DNA of 64,000 bases, taken from DASZIT01 sp963770635 (GTDB lineage: Bacteria > Actinomycetota > Acidimicrobiia > Acidimicrobiales > RAAP-2). Location: positions 496,001 to 560,000 of the forward strand of contig CAVYQI010000005.1 in NCBI GenBank assembly GCA_963770635.1. The letters run 5' to 3'. Numbering within the stretch: the stretch's first letter is position 1; the number at the start of each line of letters is the position of its first letter. Position numbers and translations under genes: made by a program. The notes under the pieces are model-generated. The model was given only the letters and a program-made list of their open reading frames with translations. It had not been told where the DNA came from and did not search any database. Positions 16,674 to 25,403 of this stretch are shown piece after piece.

Positions 16674-17429
16674 TCAGCTGGGACGGGCCGGCGCGGCTTC
16701 TCCCGGCTTGGGCGCGCTCCGGGCGGCCGCCGATTGGTTGGTGTCCGGAGCCGGGGGTCGGGACTGGCCGGCCGCCGGCGCCGGACCCGGCGCCGGACGC
16801 TCGGATGGCCCCGCGGGTGGCTGGCTGCCGGCGCCACCCGGACGCCCGGCCAAGGCCGCCGCCGGCTGCACATTGTCGTCGACCCACTTGATGACCTCGG
16901 TGAGGGCGGCCCGCAACCGTTGACGCTCGGCCTCGAGATGGCGGGCCATGGCCTCCACGTCGCCGGTGAGCTGCACCCGGATCCCTTCGAGCCGGGTCAC
17001 CTCCTCACGCAGCCGGCGCTCGGAATCGGCCGTGATCTGGGCGACGTTCGACTCGGCGTTGGCTCGCACGCTCCGGGCATGGGCCTCGGCTTCGGCCACC
17101 AGCTTGGCCGCCCGGGACTCGGCGTCGGCCTTGGTCTCGTCGACGAATTTCTGCGCCAACAGCAGGGTGCGCTGCAGGGTCTCGTCGGCCAGTCCGGCAT
17201 CCTGGGCGGCGGCCGGCGCCGGGCGTGGCTCGGACGATTCGAGCTGCGAGATGCGCTCTCCGGCCTGGCGGAGCCGCTCGTTGGCCTGGCGGAGCTGCTC
17301 CTGGAGCCCTTCAGCCTCGACCGCGGCCTTCTCCAGGTACTCGTCGACGTCATCCCGGTGGTACCCCTTGAGGGTCTCCCGGAACTCGACGGTCCGTAGC
17401 GAATCGAGGGCTGATTGTGACGAAGCCAT
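16674..17429 (-). CDS. DivIVA/Wag31-like coiled-coil protein
   Basis: 251-residue polar-growth or septum scaffold candidate. The N-terminal DivIVA domain reads VEFRETLKGYHRDDVDEYL, the lipid-binding and dimerisation segment. A long coiled coil follows (about 45-190). The C-terminal 60 residues are Pro/Ala-rich and disordered. In actinobacteria DivIVA recruits cell-wall synthesis to growth zones. I start at the ATG at 17429 (MASSQSALD), not the in-frame ATG at 17438, because a TAGCAT hexamer ends 7 nt before it. The position beside yggT, sepF and ftsZ is the standard one. Confidence 0.85.
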   Translation of the reverse strand: MASSQSALDSLRTVEFRETLKGYHRDDVDEYLEKAAVEAEGLQEQLRQANERLRQAGERISQLESSEPRPAPAAAQDAGLADETLQRTLLLAQKFVDETKADAESRAAKLVAEAEAHARSVRANAESNVAQITADSERRLREEVTRLEGIRVQLTGDVEAMARHLEAERQRLRAALTEVIKWVDDNVQPAAALAGRPGGAGSQPPAGPSERPAPGPAPAAGQSRPPAPDTNQSAAARSAPKPGEAAPARPS

Positions 17430-17436
17430 GTCCGCC

Positions 17437-17442
17437 ATGCTA
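17437..17442 (-). promoter_or_regulatory. -10 element (TAGCAT), leaderless start of divIVA-like gene
   Basis: TAGCAT on the minus strand lies 7 nt before the ATG at 17429 and decides the start. The element overlaps the alternative ATG at 17438. Confidence 0.5.
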
Positions 17443-17527
17443 GCTGGGCTGGGCTGATGGCCCGTGGATGGCGCCGAGAACGCCGGGGGCTCGGCCTCGT
17501 CGGCGTCCGGATAGTTTCTGTGCCGTC

Positions 17528-17788
17528 TCATCCCAGTACCAGCGGAATGATGATGACCTGGATGACCAGGATCACCACCAGGACCGACAGATCCAGTCCG
17601 ACCCCCCCGACGCGGGCGGTGGGGATCACCCGTCGTACCAGATTGAGGACAGGATCGCAGATCAGGGCCAGCCCCCGCTGGATCCGGCGGACCGGGGAGT
17701 CATAGGCGGGTTGGACCCAACTCAGCAGTGAGTAGGCGATCAGCACGAAGACGTAGATCTCCAGGAGGTAGCCGATGAGACGCAGCAT
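17528..17788 (-). CDS. YggT family membrane protein
   Basis: 86-residue protein with two membrane helices (about 2-24 and 63-85), the second formed by LSVLVVILVIQVIIIPLVL. Between them is the family segment RRIQRGLALICDPVLNLVRRVIP with the conserved DPVLN-like motif. YggT proteins lie beside sepF in many Gram-positive genomes; a role in division or osmotic adaptation has been suggested but is not established. The frame and length are typical. Confidence 0.88.
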   Translation of the reverse strand: MLRLIGYLLEIYVFVLIAYSLLSWVQPAYDSPVRRIQRGLALICDPVLNLVRRVIPTARVGGVGLDLSVLVVILVIQVIIIPLVLG

Positions 17789-17796
17789 GGCTGTTC

Positions 17797-17802
17797 AGAC
17801 TA
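17797..17802 (-). promoter_or_regulatory. -10 element (TAGTCT), leaderless start of yggT
   Basis: TAGTCT lies 8 nt upstream of the ATG at 17788 in the short gap after sepF, suggesting yggT has its own start site in addition to read-through. Confidence 0.4.
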
Positions 17803-17826
17803 TCCCGGCTGATCAGGCCGGACGGT

Positions 17827-18381
17827 TCAGGGGTTGACCAGACCGCGCTCGGTCAAACGCTGCCGCTCCTCTTCCGACACCTTCACGTTCGAGGGTGTGA
17901 GCAGGAACACTTCGTCGGCAACCCGTTCCATTCCCCCGGCCAGGGCGTACGTGACCCCGCTGCAGAAGTCGATCATCCTCCGCTGCAGGTCACGATCGCC
18001 GTTCTGGAGGTTGACGATGACCGGTTGGTTGGCCATCAGCCGATTGGCGATCTCCTGGGCATCGGCAAAGCGGTTGGGCGCCACCACGTGCACCTTGGCC
18101 CCGGCCGCCTCCGCCGAGATGGGCCGGATGGAGGAAGGGCGGGCGATGGTGGGCTGCTGGGCGACCGGGACGGGTCCGGGTGGCTCCTCCAGGGGGAGGG
18201 TCCGGATCCGGGTGGGGGCGACGGCCGGCATCGGCTCATCCCGCTCGTCCAGCCGCCTCGGACGCTGGGGGGCGTGGCTGACCGCGGCCGGGCCACGAGG
18301 CTCGTCGTAGTCGTAATCGTCGTAGTCGTCATCGACGAGGCCGAGATAGGCCATCGTCTTCTTCATGAATGAGGCTGCCAT
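17827..18381 (-). CDS. sepF: cell division protein SepF
   Basis: 184-residue FtsZ membrane anchor. The N-terminal amphipathic segment MAASFMKKTMAYLGL binds membrane. An acidic Tyr/Asp stretch and a disordered linker (about 15-90) follow, then the SepF core with FADAQEIANRLMANQPVIVNL, DRDLQRRMIDFCSGVTYALAGGMERV and VFLLTPSNV. This replaces FtsA/ZipA function in actinobacteria, which fits the absence of ftsA here. GGAGGG sits close upstream of the ATG. It lies downstream of ftsZ-pgeF-yggS, the usual order. Confidence 0.95.
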   Translation of the reverse strand: MAASFMKKTMAYLGLVDDDYDDYDYDEPRGPAAVSHAPQRPRRLDERDEPMPAVAPTRIRTLPLEEPPGPVPVAQQPTIARPSSIRPISAEAAGAKVHVVAPNRFADAQEIANRLMANQPVIVNLQNGDRDLQRRMIDFCSGVTYALAGGMERVADEVFLLTPSNVKVSEEERQRLTERGLVNP

Positions 18382-18440
18382 CTTTCCCTCCGCTCGACAG
18401 CGTAGTGCCTGACTCGCAGGGTGGGTGGATACCTGGCGGG

Positions 18441-19142
18441 TCAGTCCTTTGGCGGCCGGTCCCCGAAAAGACCCCTCCCGATGCGGACCATCGTCGACCC
18501 TTCGGCCACCGCCACCTCGAGATCCTCGGTCATCCCCATCGAGCGAACCGGCAGGTCAAGCCCGTCGGCCAGGACGCACACCGACCGGAACCCGGCCCGG
18601 GACCCTTCGGGAGGGCCCGGCGGCCCGACCGCCATCAGGCCGGCCACTTCCAGGTCCTCGTCGCGCAAGGCCGAAACCAGCCCGGGGACGCCTTCGGGGG
18701 GGCAACCGCCCCGCCCGGGGATCCCGGCGATGTCCACCTGGACCAGCACCCCCGCTCCCGGTCGTCGCCGGGCGATGGCCCGGCCCTCCTCCACGCGGCT
18801 GACCCCCTGCCAGCACGCCACCCGCGGGGCCAGCCGGGGGATCTTGTTCCGCTGGATCGAGCCCAGGAAGTGCCACCGGGGCACCGGGTCGGCGTCCCCG
18901 AATGCGGCCGCCTTGGCCAGCAATTCGTCGGCGTAGTTCTCCCCGATGTCGACGATGCCGGCGGCGAGGGCGGCCCGCACCGCGTCGGCGCCGAAACCCT
19001 TGGTCACCGCCACCACCCCGACCGACGCCGGATCCCCCCCGGCCGCGGCGATGCGCTGGCGGACACCGGCCAGGCGGATGGCGATGTCCTCGGCGTCGAA
19101 CCGGGTCGGGGCCGTCACCGGTGGTGCCCGGCCGTCGACCAC
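18441..19142 (-). CDS. YggS-family pyridoxal-phosphate homeostasis protein
   Basis: 233-residue alanine-racemase-like fold type III PLP protein. The PLP lysine is in VAVTKGFG (K48). The phosphate-binding and signature segments IGENYADELLAKA, WHFLGSIQRNK and SMGMTEDLEVAVAEGSTMVRIG are all present. Family members balance vitamin B6 and amino-acid pools and have no known catalytic turnover. The start overlaps the pgeF end by 28 nt; a slightly later start is possible. Frame intact. Confidence 0.93.
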   Translation of the reverse strand: MVDGRAPPVTAPTRFDAEDIAIRLAGVRQRIAAAGGDPASVGVVAVTKGFGADAVRAALAAGIVDIGENYADELLAKAAAFGDADPVPRWHFLGSIQRNKIPRLAPRVACWQGVSRVEEGRAIARRRPGAGVLVQVDIAGIPGRGGCPPEGVPGLVSALRDEDLEVAGLMAVGPPGPPEGSRAGFRSVCVLADGLDLPVRSMGMTEDLEVAVAEGSTMVRIGRGLFGDRPPKD

Positions 19143-19840
19143 ACCACCATCGCCTGCCGGTCCACCTCCGCTCGCCCACGGTGCGAGAAGTACCGGTCAT
19201 CGCAGGACGTGCAGGCATCGACCCCGGGAACCGGGCGGACGCCGGCGGCAGCCAAGGCGGCGGCGACGGTGGCCGGCAGGTCGAGCGCGGGTTGGCCGGT
19301 CGCCGACACCGAGCGGACGCCGTCGCCGTAGCGAGCCGCCACCGCGTCGAGATCGACGTCGGAGAACGGGTAGCACTCGGCATGGATGGTGGGACCCACC
19401 GCGCCGCGGACGGTGGTGGCCCCGAGATCGCGCATGGCCCGGGCGGCGGCCTCGACGACTCCCCCCAGGAGGCCCCGCCAGCCGGCGTGGACGGCGGCGA
19501 AGACGCCATCGTCGCTCCCCAGCGCGATGGCGGCACAGTCGGCGGTCAGGACGGCCAGACCCACCGACGCCGACGCCGACACCACCCCGTCGCCCTCTGC
19601 GAGCCGCCCGGCCGGATCGCTCCGCACCCCCACCCTCATCCCCGTCGTCGGTGACGACACGGATGGTGGCTCCGTGGACTTGCCGGAGCCGGTGGAGTCG
19701 GAGCGGGACCCTGCGGGCTCCGGACGCCTGGGCGGCGAACCGGTCGAGTGGATCCCCGGTCCCCGGTTGCCACCGTTGGTCGCCGTGCGAGCGATCCGAC
19801 CACCCGGCCCGGATGTCTCCGGTGACGGTGACGATGACGG
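19115..19840 (-). CDS. pgeF: PgeF/YfiH multicopper-oxidase-like protein (one frameshift, start unclear)
   Basis: Peptidoglycan editing factor or laccase-domain protein. The first part, read from about 19840, gives IRAGWSDRSHGDQRW and LRQVHGATIRVV, with the conserved His of QVHG. After one extra base, probably in the GGTGGGGGTG run near 19620-19630, the next frame gives LAVLTADCAAIAL, AAVHAGWRGLLGG and DACTSCDDRYFSHR. Together these supply the His, Cys and His metal or active-site residues. No canonical start codon is seen in the first frame after the ftsZ stop at 19856, so the true start is unresolved. It sits between ftsZ and yggS as usual. Confidence 0.8.
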   Translation of the reverse strand, partial: PSSSPSPETSGPGGRIARTATNGGNRGPGIHSTGSPPRRPEPAGSRSDSTGSGKSTEPPSVSSPTTGMRVGVRSDPAGRLAEGDGVVSASASVGLAVLTADCAAIALGSDDGVFAAVHAGWRGLLGGVVEAAARAMRDLGATTVRGAVGPTIHAECYPFSDVDLDAVAARYGDGVRSVSATGQPALDLPATVAAALAAAGVRPVPGVDACTSCDDRYFSHRGRAEVDRQAMVVWSTAGHHR

Positions 19841-19855
19841 GTGAGCGGCTCCGGG

Positions 19856-20980
19856 TCAGCGAAGGAAGGACGGGACGTCGAAGTCGTCGTCCCCGAGGTC
19901 GAGGTCGTCATCGGTCGGCGAGGCGAAGATGTCCTCGTGGGCCGTGTCCAACCCGAGCACCTTGCTGTGGCCTTCGTCCCGGCCGGCGGCGGTGTGGGCC
20001 GGCTCGGCCGAGCCCCGGCCGCCTGACTCCCAGCGCTCGAATCCGGCGGCGATGACGGTGACCCGGACCTCATCACCCATCTCCTCATCGATCACGCTGC
20101 CGAAGATGATGTTGGCATCGGGATGGGCCACCCCGTGGATGATCTCGGCGGCCTCATTGACTTCGAACAGGCCGAGATCGGGTCCACCGGCGATGTTGAG
20201 GAGGATGCCGCGTGCCCCTTCGATCGACGCCTCCAGCAGCGGGCTGGTGATGGCGGCCCGGGCGGCGTTCACCGACCGGCCCTCACCGGTCGACGAGCCG
20301 ATCCCCATGATGGCGGTGCCGGCGTTGGCCATGATCATCTTCACGTCGGCGAAGTCGGTGTTGATCAAACCCGGAATCGTGATCAGACTGGTGATGCCCT
20401 GGACGCCCTGCATCAGCACCTCGTCGGCCATCTTGAACGCGTTGACCATCGAGGTCTTCTCGCTCGACACCGTCAGCAACCGGTCGTTGGGGATGATGAT
20501 GAGGGTGTCGACCTTCTCTTTGAGGTTTTGAATGCCGGTTTCGGCTTGGACCGAACGGCGCCGGCCCTCGAAGGTGAACGGACGGGTAACGACCCCGATG
20601 GTGAGGGCACCCAGACTCTTGGCGATCTCGGCGACCACCGGCGCGGCGCCGGTTCCGGTGCCGCCGCCCTTGCCGGCGGTGATGAACACCATGTCGGCGC
20701 CCTTCAGCGCCTCCTCGATCTCCGACCGGTGTTCCTCGGCAGCCAGACGCCCGACTTCGGGGTCACTTCCGGCTCCCAGTCCCCGGGTCAGCTGACGGCC
20801 GATGTCCAGCTTGAGATCGGCGTCGCTCATCAGGAGCGCCTGGGCGTCGGTGTTGGTGGCGATGAACTCGACGCCCCGAAGTCCGGCCTCGATCATGCGG
20901 TTGACGGCGTTCACGCCGCCGCCTCCGACACCCACCACCTTGATGACGGCGAAGTAATTGTTCTGAGCAGGAACGGTCAT
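19856..20980 (-). CDS. ftsZ: cell division protein FtsZ
   Basis: 374-residue tubulin homologue that polymerises with GTP into the Z-ring. The nucleotide-binding loop GGGGVNAVNRM and signature GGGTGTG (105-111) are present, as are the T7 loop catalytic segment (NTDFADVKMIM) and the second domain. A short linker ends in the conserved C-terminal peptide DDDFDVPSFL, which binds SepF and other partners. The ATG at 20980 follows an AAGGGAA-type site. The longer frame to 21085 is upstream leader. Confidence 0.97.
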   Translation of the reverse strand: MTVPAQNNYFAVIKVVGVGGGGVNAVNRMIEAGLRGVEFIATNTDAQALLMSDADLKLDIGRQLTRGLGAGSDPEVGRLAAEEHRSEIEEALKGADMVFITAGKGGGTGTGAAPVVAEIAKSLGALTIGVVTRPFTFEGRRRSVQAETGIQNLKEKVDTLIIIPNDRLLTVSSEKTSMVNAFKMADEVLMQGVQGITSLITIPGLINTDFADVKMIMANAGTAIMGIGSSTGEGRSVNAARAAITSPLLEASIEGARGILLNIAGGPDLGLFEVNEAAEIIHGVAHPDANIIFGSVIDEEMGDEVRVTVIAAGFERWESGGRGSAEPAHTAAGRDEGHSKVLGLDTAHEDIFASPTDDDLDLGDDDFDVPSFLR

Positions 20981-21037
20981 GTATTCCCTTACCCTCGACA
21001 AAAGGTTGAAACCGTTCCAACCAGCGAGTTCGACACA

Positions 21038-21066
21038 ACGATACGGTTCATGGAGTACCTGGTCAA
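21038..21066 (-). promoter_or_regulatory. ftsZ promoter in the ftsQ-ftsZ gap
   Basis: TTGACC (21061-21066), a 17-nt spacer and TATCGT (21038-21043) on the minus strand form a strong promoter 57 nt upstream of ftsZ. A second -35-like TTGACA lies at 21079-21084. It would allow ftsZ expression independent of the upstream dcw operon. Confidence 0.6.
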
Positions 21067-21127
21067 GCAACCTCGACGTTGTCAAGAGCTTAATTCGCCT
21101 CGGTTCCCAGGTGAGGGATGGTGCTCG

Positions 21128-21934
21128 TCAACTCACCGTCGGCGCCCCCGGAACGGTGACGTCGATGGTTTTCATCCCCTTCAGCGACGCATGAGCGATG
21201 ATGCTGGCCACATCCTGGTACTTCACGTTGAGGTCGGAGTCGGTGCCCATCACCACCGTCAGGCCCGAGTTGAGGGCGAGGTCGACGGTTCGGTCCGGCG
21301 CCACCGTGACGGAGACCACCTGGCCGGAAAATGCCAGGGGCAGTGTCCGGCACACCTGCAATCCGGGCGCCGCCGACGACGGCAGCCCCTGCCCGGCACG
21401 GGGGGGCGAGACCGCCCCGGTGGCGGTGGTCACCACCAGCTGTACCAGCCCCGCCGGCCGGCCCGGCTGCACCGCCAGGACCCGCCCGGTGGCGTCCACC
21501 TGGGCCCAGGAGCCGGACGGGCCGGCCACCACCGCCACCGGCACCCGTTCGGTCACGGTCACCTGCACGCCGTCAGGCCAGTGCCGGGTCACCTGGGCGG
21601 TCCGAATGAACGGGAGCGCATTCACCCGCGACGCGGCGGCACCCGCGTTCACATTGACCAGCAACGGCCGATGGGCCAGGCCGGCGGCGTTGACGATCTC
21701 GGCGGTACTGGTGTGGGCATGGGCGCCGGTCACTGTCACCACCCGCGCCGAGAAGAACGAGGTGTGGAGCAGTGCCAGTCCCCCGCCGATGATCACCGCC
21801 ACCACCACGACCGCGATGACGACCCGGAGCCGGCGCCGACCGACGCGCCGCTGCACCGACTGGCGACGTTGACGGATACGCGGGTCGATGGCCACCCGGG
21901 CGGGGGTCGGGCGACGCGGCGGTGACGTCACCAT
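21128..21934 (-). CDS. ftsQ: cell division protein FtsQ (POTRA domain)
   Basis: 268-residue bitopic divisome protein. A basic cytoplasmic N-terminus (1-36, RRQSVQRRVGRRR) precedes one membrane helix (37-56). A POTRA domain follows (VVTVTGAHAHTSTAEIVNAAGL through VTVTERVPVAVV), then the FtsQ beta domain. FtsQ bridges FtsL-type proteins and FtsZ-ring assembly at the septum. The ATG at 21934 overlaps the murB end by 7 nt. The frame is intact. Confidence 0.92.
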   Translation of the reverse strand: MVTSPPRRPTPARVAIDPRIRQRRQSVQRRVGRRRLRVVIAVVVVAVIIGGGLALLHTSFFSARVVTVTGAHAHTSTAEIVNAAGLAHRPLLVNVNAGAAASRVNALPFIRTAQVTRHWPDGVQVTVTERVPVAVVAGPSGSWAQVDATGRVLAVQPGRPAGLVQLVVTTATGAVSPPRAGQGLPSSAAPGLQVCRTLPLAFSGQVVSVTVAPDRTVDLALNSGLTVVMGTDSDLNVKYQDVASIIAHASLKGMKTIDVTVPGAPTVS

Positions 21935-22837
21935 TGCCCCGGCGGATCGGAGTCGAAGCCCACCATGCGTACCTCGGTGGTGAGGTCGACCCCGGTCTTG
22001 GCCGCCACCGTCGCCTGCACATGGGCAATCAAGGTGGCCACGTCGTCCGCCGAGCCGCCCTCGTCGGCCTGGATGAAGTTGGCGTGTTTCTCCGACACCC
22101 GGGCGCTCCCGAGACGGAAGCCCTTCAACCCCGCCTCCTCGACGAGCCGGCCGGCCGAGTCGCCCTGCCGGGTTGGTGAACACCGACCCGGCGTTGCTGC
22201 CACCCGGTTGGTTGGCTCGCCGCCACCGAACGATGTCGGCGATGGCCGCCGCCCCCTGCTCGGGATCACCGTCGACCAGCCGGAAGCGGGCGGCCACCAC
22301 CACGTCGGAGGCGGCCAGCGAGGTATGCCGGTAAGCCATGTGCAGCTCCGCGGCCGGGGCCTCCGCCGCCGTCGCCGTCCTGAGGTCCACCCAGCGATAA
22401 CCCACCAGGGTGGCGGCGGTGTCCGAGCCGTGGCCCCCGGCGTTCATGCGGACCGCGCCCCCGACCGAACCCGGGACCCCGACCGCCCATTCCAGCCCGG
22501 AGAGCCCGGCGGCGGCCGTGCGGCGGGCCAGCACCGGCAGACTCACCGCCGCCCCGGCGAGCACCTGGTGGCCTTCGACCTCGATGGCTTCGAACCCACC
22601 GCCGAGAACCACCACCAGCCCGTCGAACCCGCGGTCGGCGACCAGCAGATTCGAACCCCGGCCGAGGACCAGCACCGGAACCCGCGCCCCGCTGACGGCG
22701 CGAGCCACCGCCAACAGGTCGTCCTCGTCGCCGGGCTCGACCAGGAGGGCCGCGGTCCCCCCCACCCGGTAGGTGGTACGGACACCCAGCGGGGCGTTCG
22801 GTTGGGCCCGGCTCCCCAGCGGCGGCTTCAACCGCAC
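21928..22837 (-). CDS. murB: UDP-N-acetylenolpyruvoylglucosamine reductase MurB (one frameshift)
   Basis: FAD/NADPH enzyme that makes UDP-MurNAc in the cytoplasm. The FAD-binding N-terminal part has TTYRVGGTAALLVEP, LVLGRGSNLLVADRG and VGVPGSVGGAVRMNAG. The catalytic Ser/Asn region reads GSNAGSVFTNP. The frame then breaks at about 22170; removing one G from a GGG gives NPAGDSAGRLVEEAGLKG and the ending VSEKHANFI with QADEGGSADDV. Corrected length is 303 codons, normal for MurB. It starts at GTG 22837, 32 nt after murC. Confidence 0.9.
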
Positions 22838-22869
22838 CCAGCTCGTCGGAGCTGTCCGTCAACGGGTTC

Positions 22870-24258
22870 CTACCACCCGGGATCGTCCAGAAGTTCATCG
22901 GGAAGCGAGGTGAGGTCACCGGCTCCGAGGGTGAAGACCAGGTCGCCGGGTCGGACCAGCTCTTCGATGACCTGGCGAAGCTCGCTCCGCCCCGGCACGT
23001 AGCGCACGTCCTTGTCCGGGTCCGCCTGTCGGACCGCCTCGGCCACCAGCTCACCGGAGACGCCGGGAATCGGAGCCTCGCCGGCACCGTAGACACCGGT
23101 CACCATCACCACGTCGGCATCGGCGAAGGCGTCGCCGAAGGCCTGCCACAGCGCCCGGGTCCGGCTGTAGCGGTGGGGCTGGAACACCGCGATGACCCGC
23201 TGCCACCCGCCGTCCTGGGCGGCGCCGAGCATGGCCCTGACCTCGCTGGGGAGGTGGGCGTAGTCGTCCACGAAGGTGACGCCGTTGGCATCACCCCGGA
23301 ACTCGTACCGGCGGGCGACGCCGGCGAAACGGGCCAGCGCCCGGGCCGCGGCGTCGAAGGGAATCCCGGCGGCCAGGGCCGCCACCGTGGCCACCGCCGC
23401 GTTGCGGGCGTTGTGAAGCCCGGGGATGGGGATGGCCAGATGACCGAGGGAGGCACCCGTCTCATCCAGCAGGTCGAAGCTGATCGAGCTTCGGGACGGA
23501 TCGATGTTGACCATCCTCCGGCTGCAGTCGGCGCCGACACCGACCGTCTCGCCGTGGTGGCGACGGCCGATCTCGGAGGCCACCGGGTCATCCCCTCCCA
23601 CCACCGGCGGCATCGAGGCGTGGGCGGCGAACTCCTCGAACGCCGTCTTCACCCCGTCGAAGGAGCCGTAGTGGTCGAGATGGTCGGCCTCCACGTTGGT
23701 GACGATGGCAATCTCGGGTTGGAGGGCGAGGAAGGTCCCGTCGCTTTCGTCGGCCTCCACCACCAACCAGTCGCCGTCGTCCCAGACGGCATTGGTTCCG
23801 ATCTCGTTGACTTCGCCGCCGATGATGAACGACGGTCGCACCCCGGCCTCGACCAGCATCAGGGCGAGCATGGACGCGGTGGTGGTCTTCCCGTGGGTTC
23901 CGGCCACCGCGATGCCGCGGCGGAGAGCGGCGATGGCGGCCAGCGTCTCGGCGCGGCGGTAGACGGGGATCCCGCGCCGGACCGCCTCCGCGACTTCGGG
24001 ATTGCGGTCGCTGACTGCCGACGACCGGGTGACGACCTCGGCGTCGGCGACATTGGCGGCCTCGTGGCCCACCGCCACCGGGATCCCCGCCGCCCGCAAC
24101 CGCTCGGTGACCGACGAGTCCTTGAGATCGCTTCCCGTCACCGTGTGCCCCATGGTGGCGAGCACCATGGCGATCGCGCTCATCCCCGCGCCGCCGATCC
24201 CCACCACGTGAATGGACATCGGCCGGGAGAGATCGAGGCGAGGAGCAGCAACGGTCAT
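22870..24258 (-). CDS. murC: UDP-N-acetylmuramate-L-alanine ligase MurC
   Basis: 462-residue ATP-dependent Mur ligase adding L-Ala to UDP-MurNAc. The N-terminal Rossmann motif HVVGIGGAGMSAIA binds UDP. The ATP P-loop is GTHGKTTT (120-126). EADESDGTFL and the DHLDHYGS motif hold the Mg and carbamate region, and the C-terminal domain has DDYAHLPSEV and FQPHRYSRT. Its ATG overlaps the murG stop (ATGA), so it is translationally coupled. Frame intact. Confidence 0.96.
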   Translation of the reverse strand: MTVAAPRLDLSRPMSIHVVGIGGAGMSAIAMVLATMGHTVTGSDLKDSSVTERLRAAGIPVAVGHEAANVADAEVVTRSSAVSDRNPEVAEAVRRGIPVYRRAETLAAIAALRRGIAVAGTHGKTTTASMLALMLVEAGVRPSFIIGGEVNEIGTNAVWDDGDWLVVEADESDGTFLALQPEIAIVTNVEADHLDHYGSFDGVKTAFEEFAAHASMPPVVGGDDPVASEIGRRHHGETVGVGADCSRRMVNIDPSRSSISFDLLDETGASLGHLAIPIPGLHNARNAAVATVAALAAGIPFDAAARALARFAGVARRYEFRGDANGVTFVDDYAHLPSEVRAMLGAAQDGGWQRVIAVFQPHRYSRTRALWQAFGDAFADADVVMVTGVYGAGEAPIPGVSGELVAEAVRQADPDKDVRYVPGRSELRQVIEELVRPGDLVFTLGAGDLTSLPDELLDDPGW

Positions 24259-25403
24259 GGGGACCCCTTTCGCGGCAGAGCTGGCCGCGCATGGTCCTCG
24301 ACCACCCGCGCCCCGGCATCGGCGGCGTCGGGCCGTCCGAGCGAGCGGGCCGCCCGGCCCATGGTGTCGAGGGCGTCGGGGTCGGACAGCAACCGGTCGA
24401 GGAGGGCGGCCAGTCCGGGCGGATCGCAGTCGGGGTCGGGGAGCACGATCGCACCGCCGGCCCGCTCGAGCACCCGGGCGTTGGCCGTCTGGTGGTCGCC
24501 GGGAGCGCCGGGCAGCGGGACCAGTACCGACGGCACCCCGGCCGCGGCCAGCTCGGCGATGGTCATGGCTCCCGCCCGGCAGACGACGATGTCGGCGGCC
24601 GAGTAGACCGTGGCCATCCGCTCCTCGTAGGGGACCCGCCATACCGGTCCCGGCGGCCCGGTGGCCGGCGAAGCGGCTTCGACCGCCTCCCAGTCCCGGC
24701 GCCCGACGATGTGGTAGATCGACCGGTCCTCCCGGTTCCGCCATTGGTCGGCCAGCCCGAGGACGGCATCGTTGATGCGGCGAGCCCCGAGGGACCCGCC
24801 GAAGATGACCACGGTGGCCCGATCGGCGGGCAGCCCGAGGACCCGACGCGCCGCCCGGCGATCGTCCGGGGTGCGCCCGGCGGCGGCGATGTCGGGCCGG
24901 ACCGGGGTTCCGGTGACGACCGCCCGAGGGAGCCGGGTGCCGGTCCACCCCACCGCGCTGGCCCGGGCGAAGCGTCCGAGCAGCCGGTTGGCCACTCCGG
25001 GAGCGGCGTCCACGTTGACCAGCACCAGAGGCACCCCCAACACCAACGCCCCCAATGACGCCGGCAGGCTCGCGTAGCCCCCGACCGACACCACCACCCG
25101 CGGCCGGCGGCGGGCCACCAGTCCCAAGGCGGCGACGGCGGCCACCCCGAGGCCGGCCAGCGCGGCGAGGTTCTGGGCGATCACCCGGGGCCGCAGGCTG
25201 CGGTTGATCCCGCGTCCGGGCAACAGCGTGAACGGAAACCCCCGGCCGTCGAGCGCGGTTCGGTCCTGTCCCCGGCGGGATCCGACGAATTCGATGGTGG
25301 CCCGGTCATGGCCCTGGGCGACCAGGGACTCGGCGATGGCCAGCGCCGGTTGCAGGTGACCAGCAGTTCCGCCCCCGGCCATCAGTGCGTACCGGTGCAC
25401 CAT
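24255..25403 (-). CDS. murG: UDP-GlcNAc transferase MurG
   Basis: 382-residue GT-B glycosyltransferase that converts lipid I to lipid II at the inner face of the membrane. The N-terminal G-loop ALMAGGGTAGHLQPALAIA and a second Gly-rich loop VVSVGGYASLPA bind the lipid substrate. The C-terminal donor site contains IFGGSLGARRIND, CRAGAMTIAELAAAGVPSVLVPLP and DHQTANARVLERAGGAIVL. Start and stop overlap ftsW and murC by 4 bases (ATGA at both ends). Frame intact. Confidence 0.96.
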   Translation of the reverse strand: MVHRYALMAGGGTAGHLQPALAIAESLVAQGHDRATIEFVGSRRGQDRTALDGRGFPFTLLPGRGINRSLRPRVIAQNLAALAGLGVAAVAALGLVARRRPRVVVSVGGYASLPASLGALVLGVPLVLVNVDAAPGVANRLLGRFARASAVGWTGTRLPRAVVTGTPVRPDIAAAGRTPDDRRAARRVLGLPADRATVVIFGGSLGARRINDAVLGLADQWRNREDRSIYHIVGRRDWEAVEAASPATGPPGPVWRVPYEERMATVYSAADIVVCRAGAMTIAELAAAGVPSVLVPLPGAPGDHQTANARVLERAGGAIVLPDPDCDPPGLAALLDRLLSDPDALDTMGRAARSLGRPDAADAGARVVEDHARPALPRKGSP

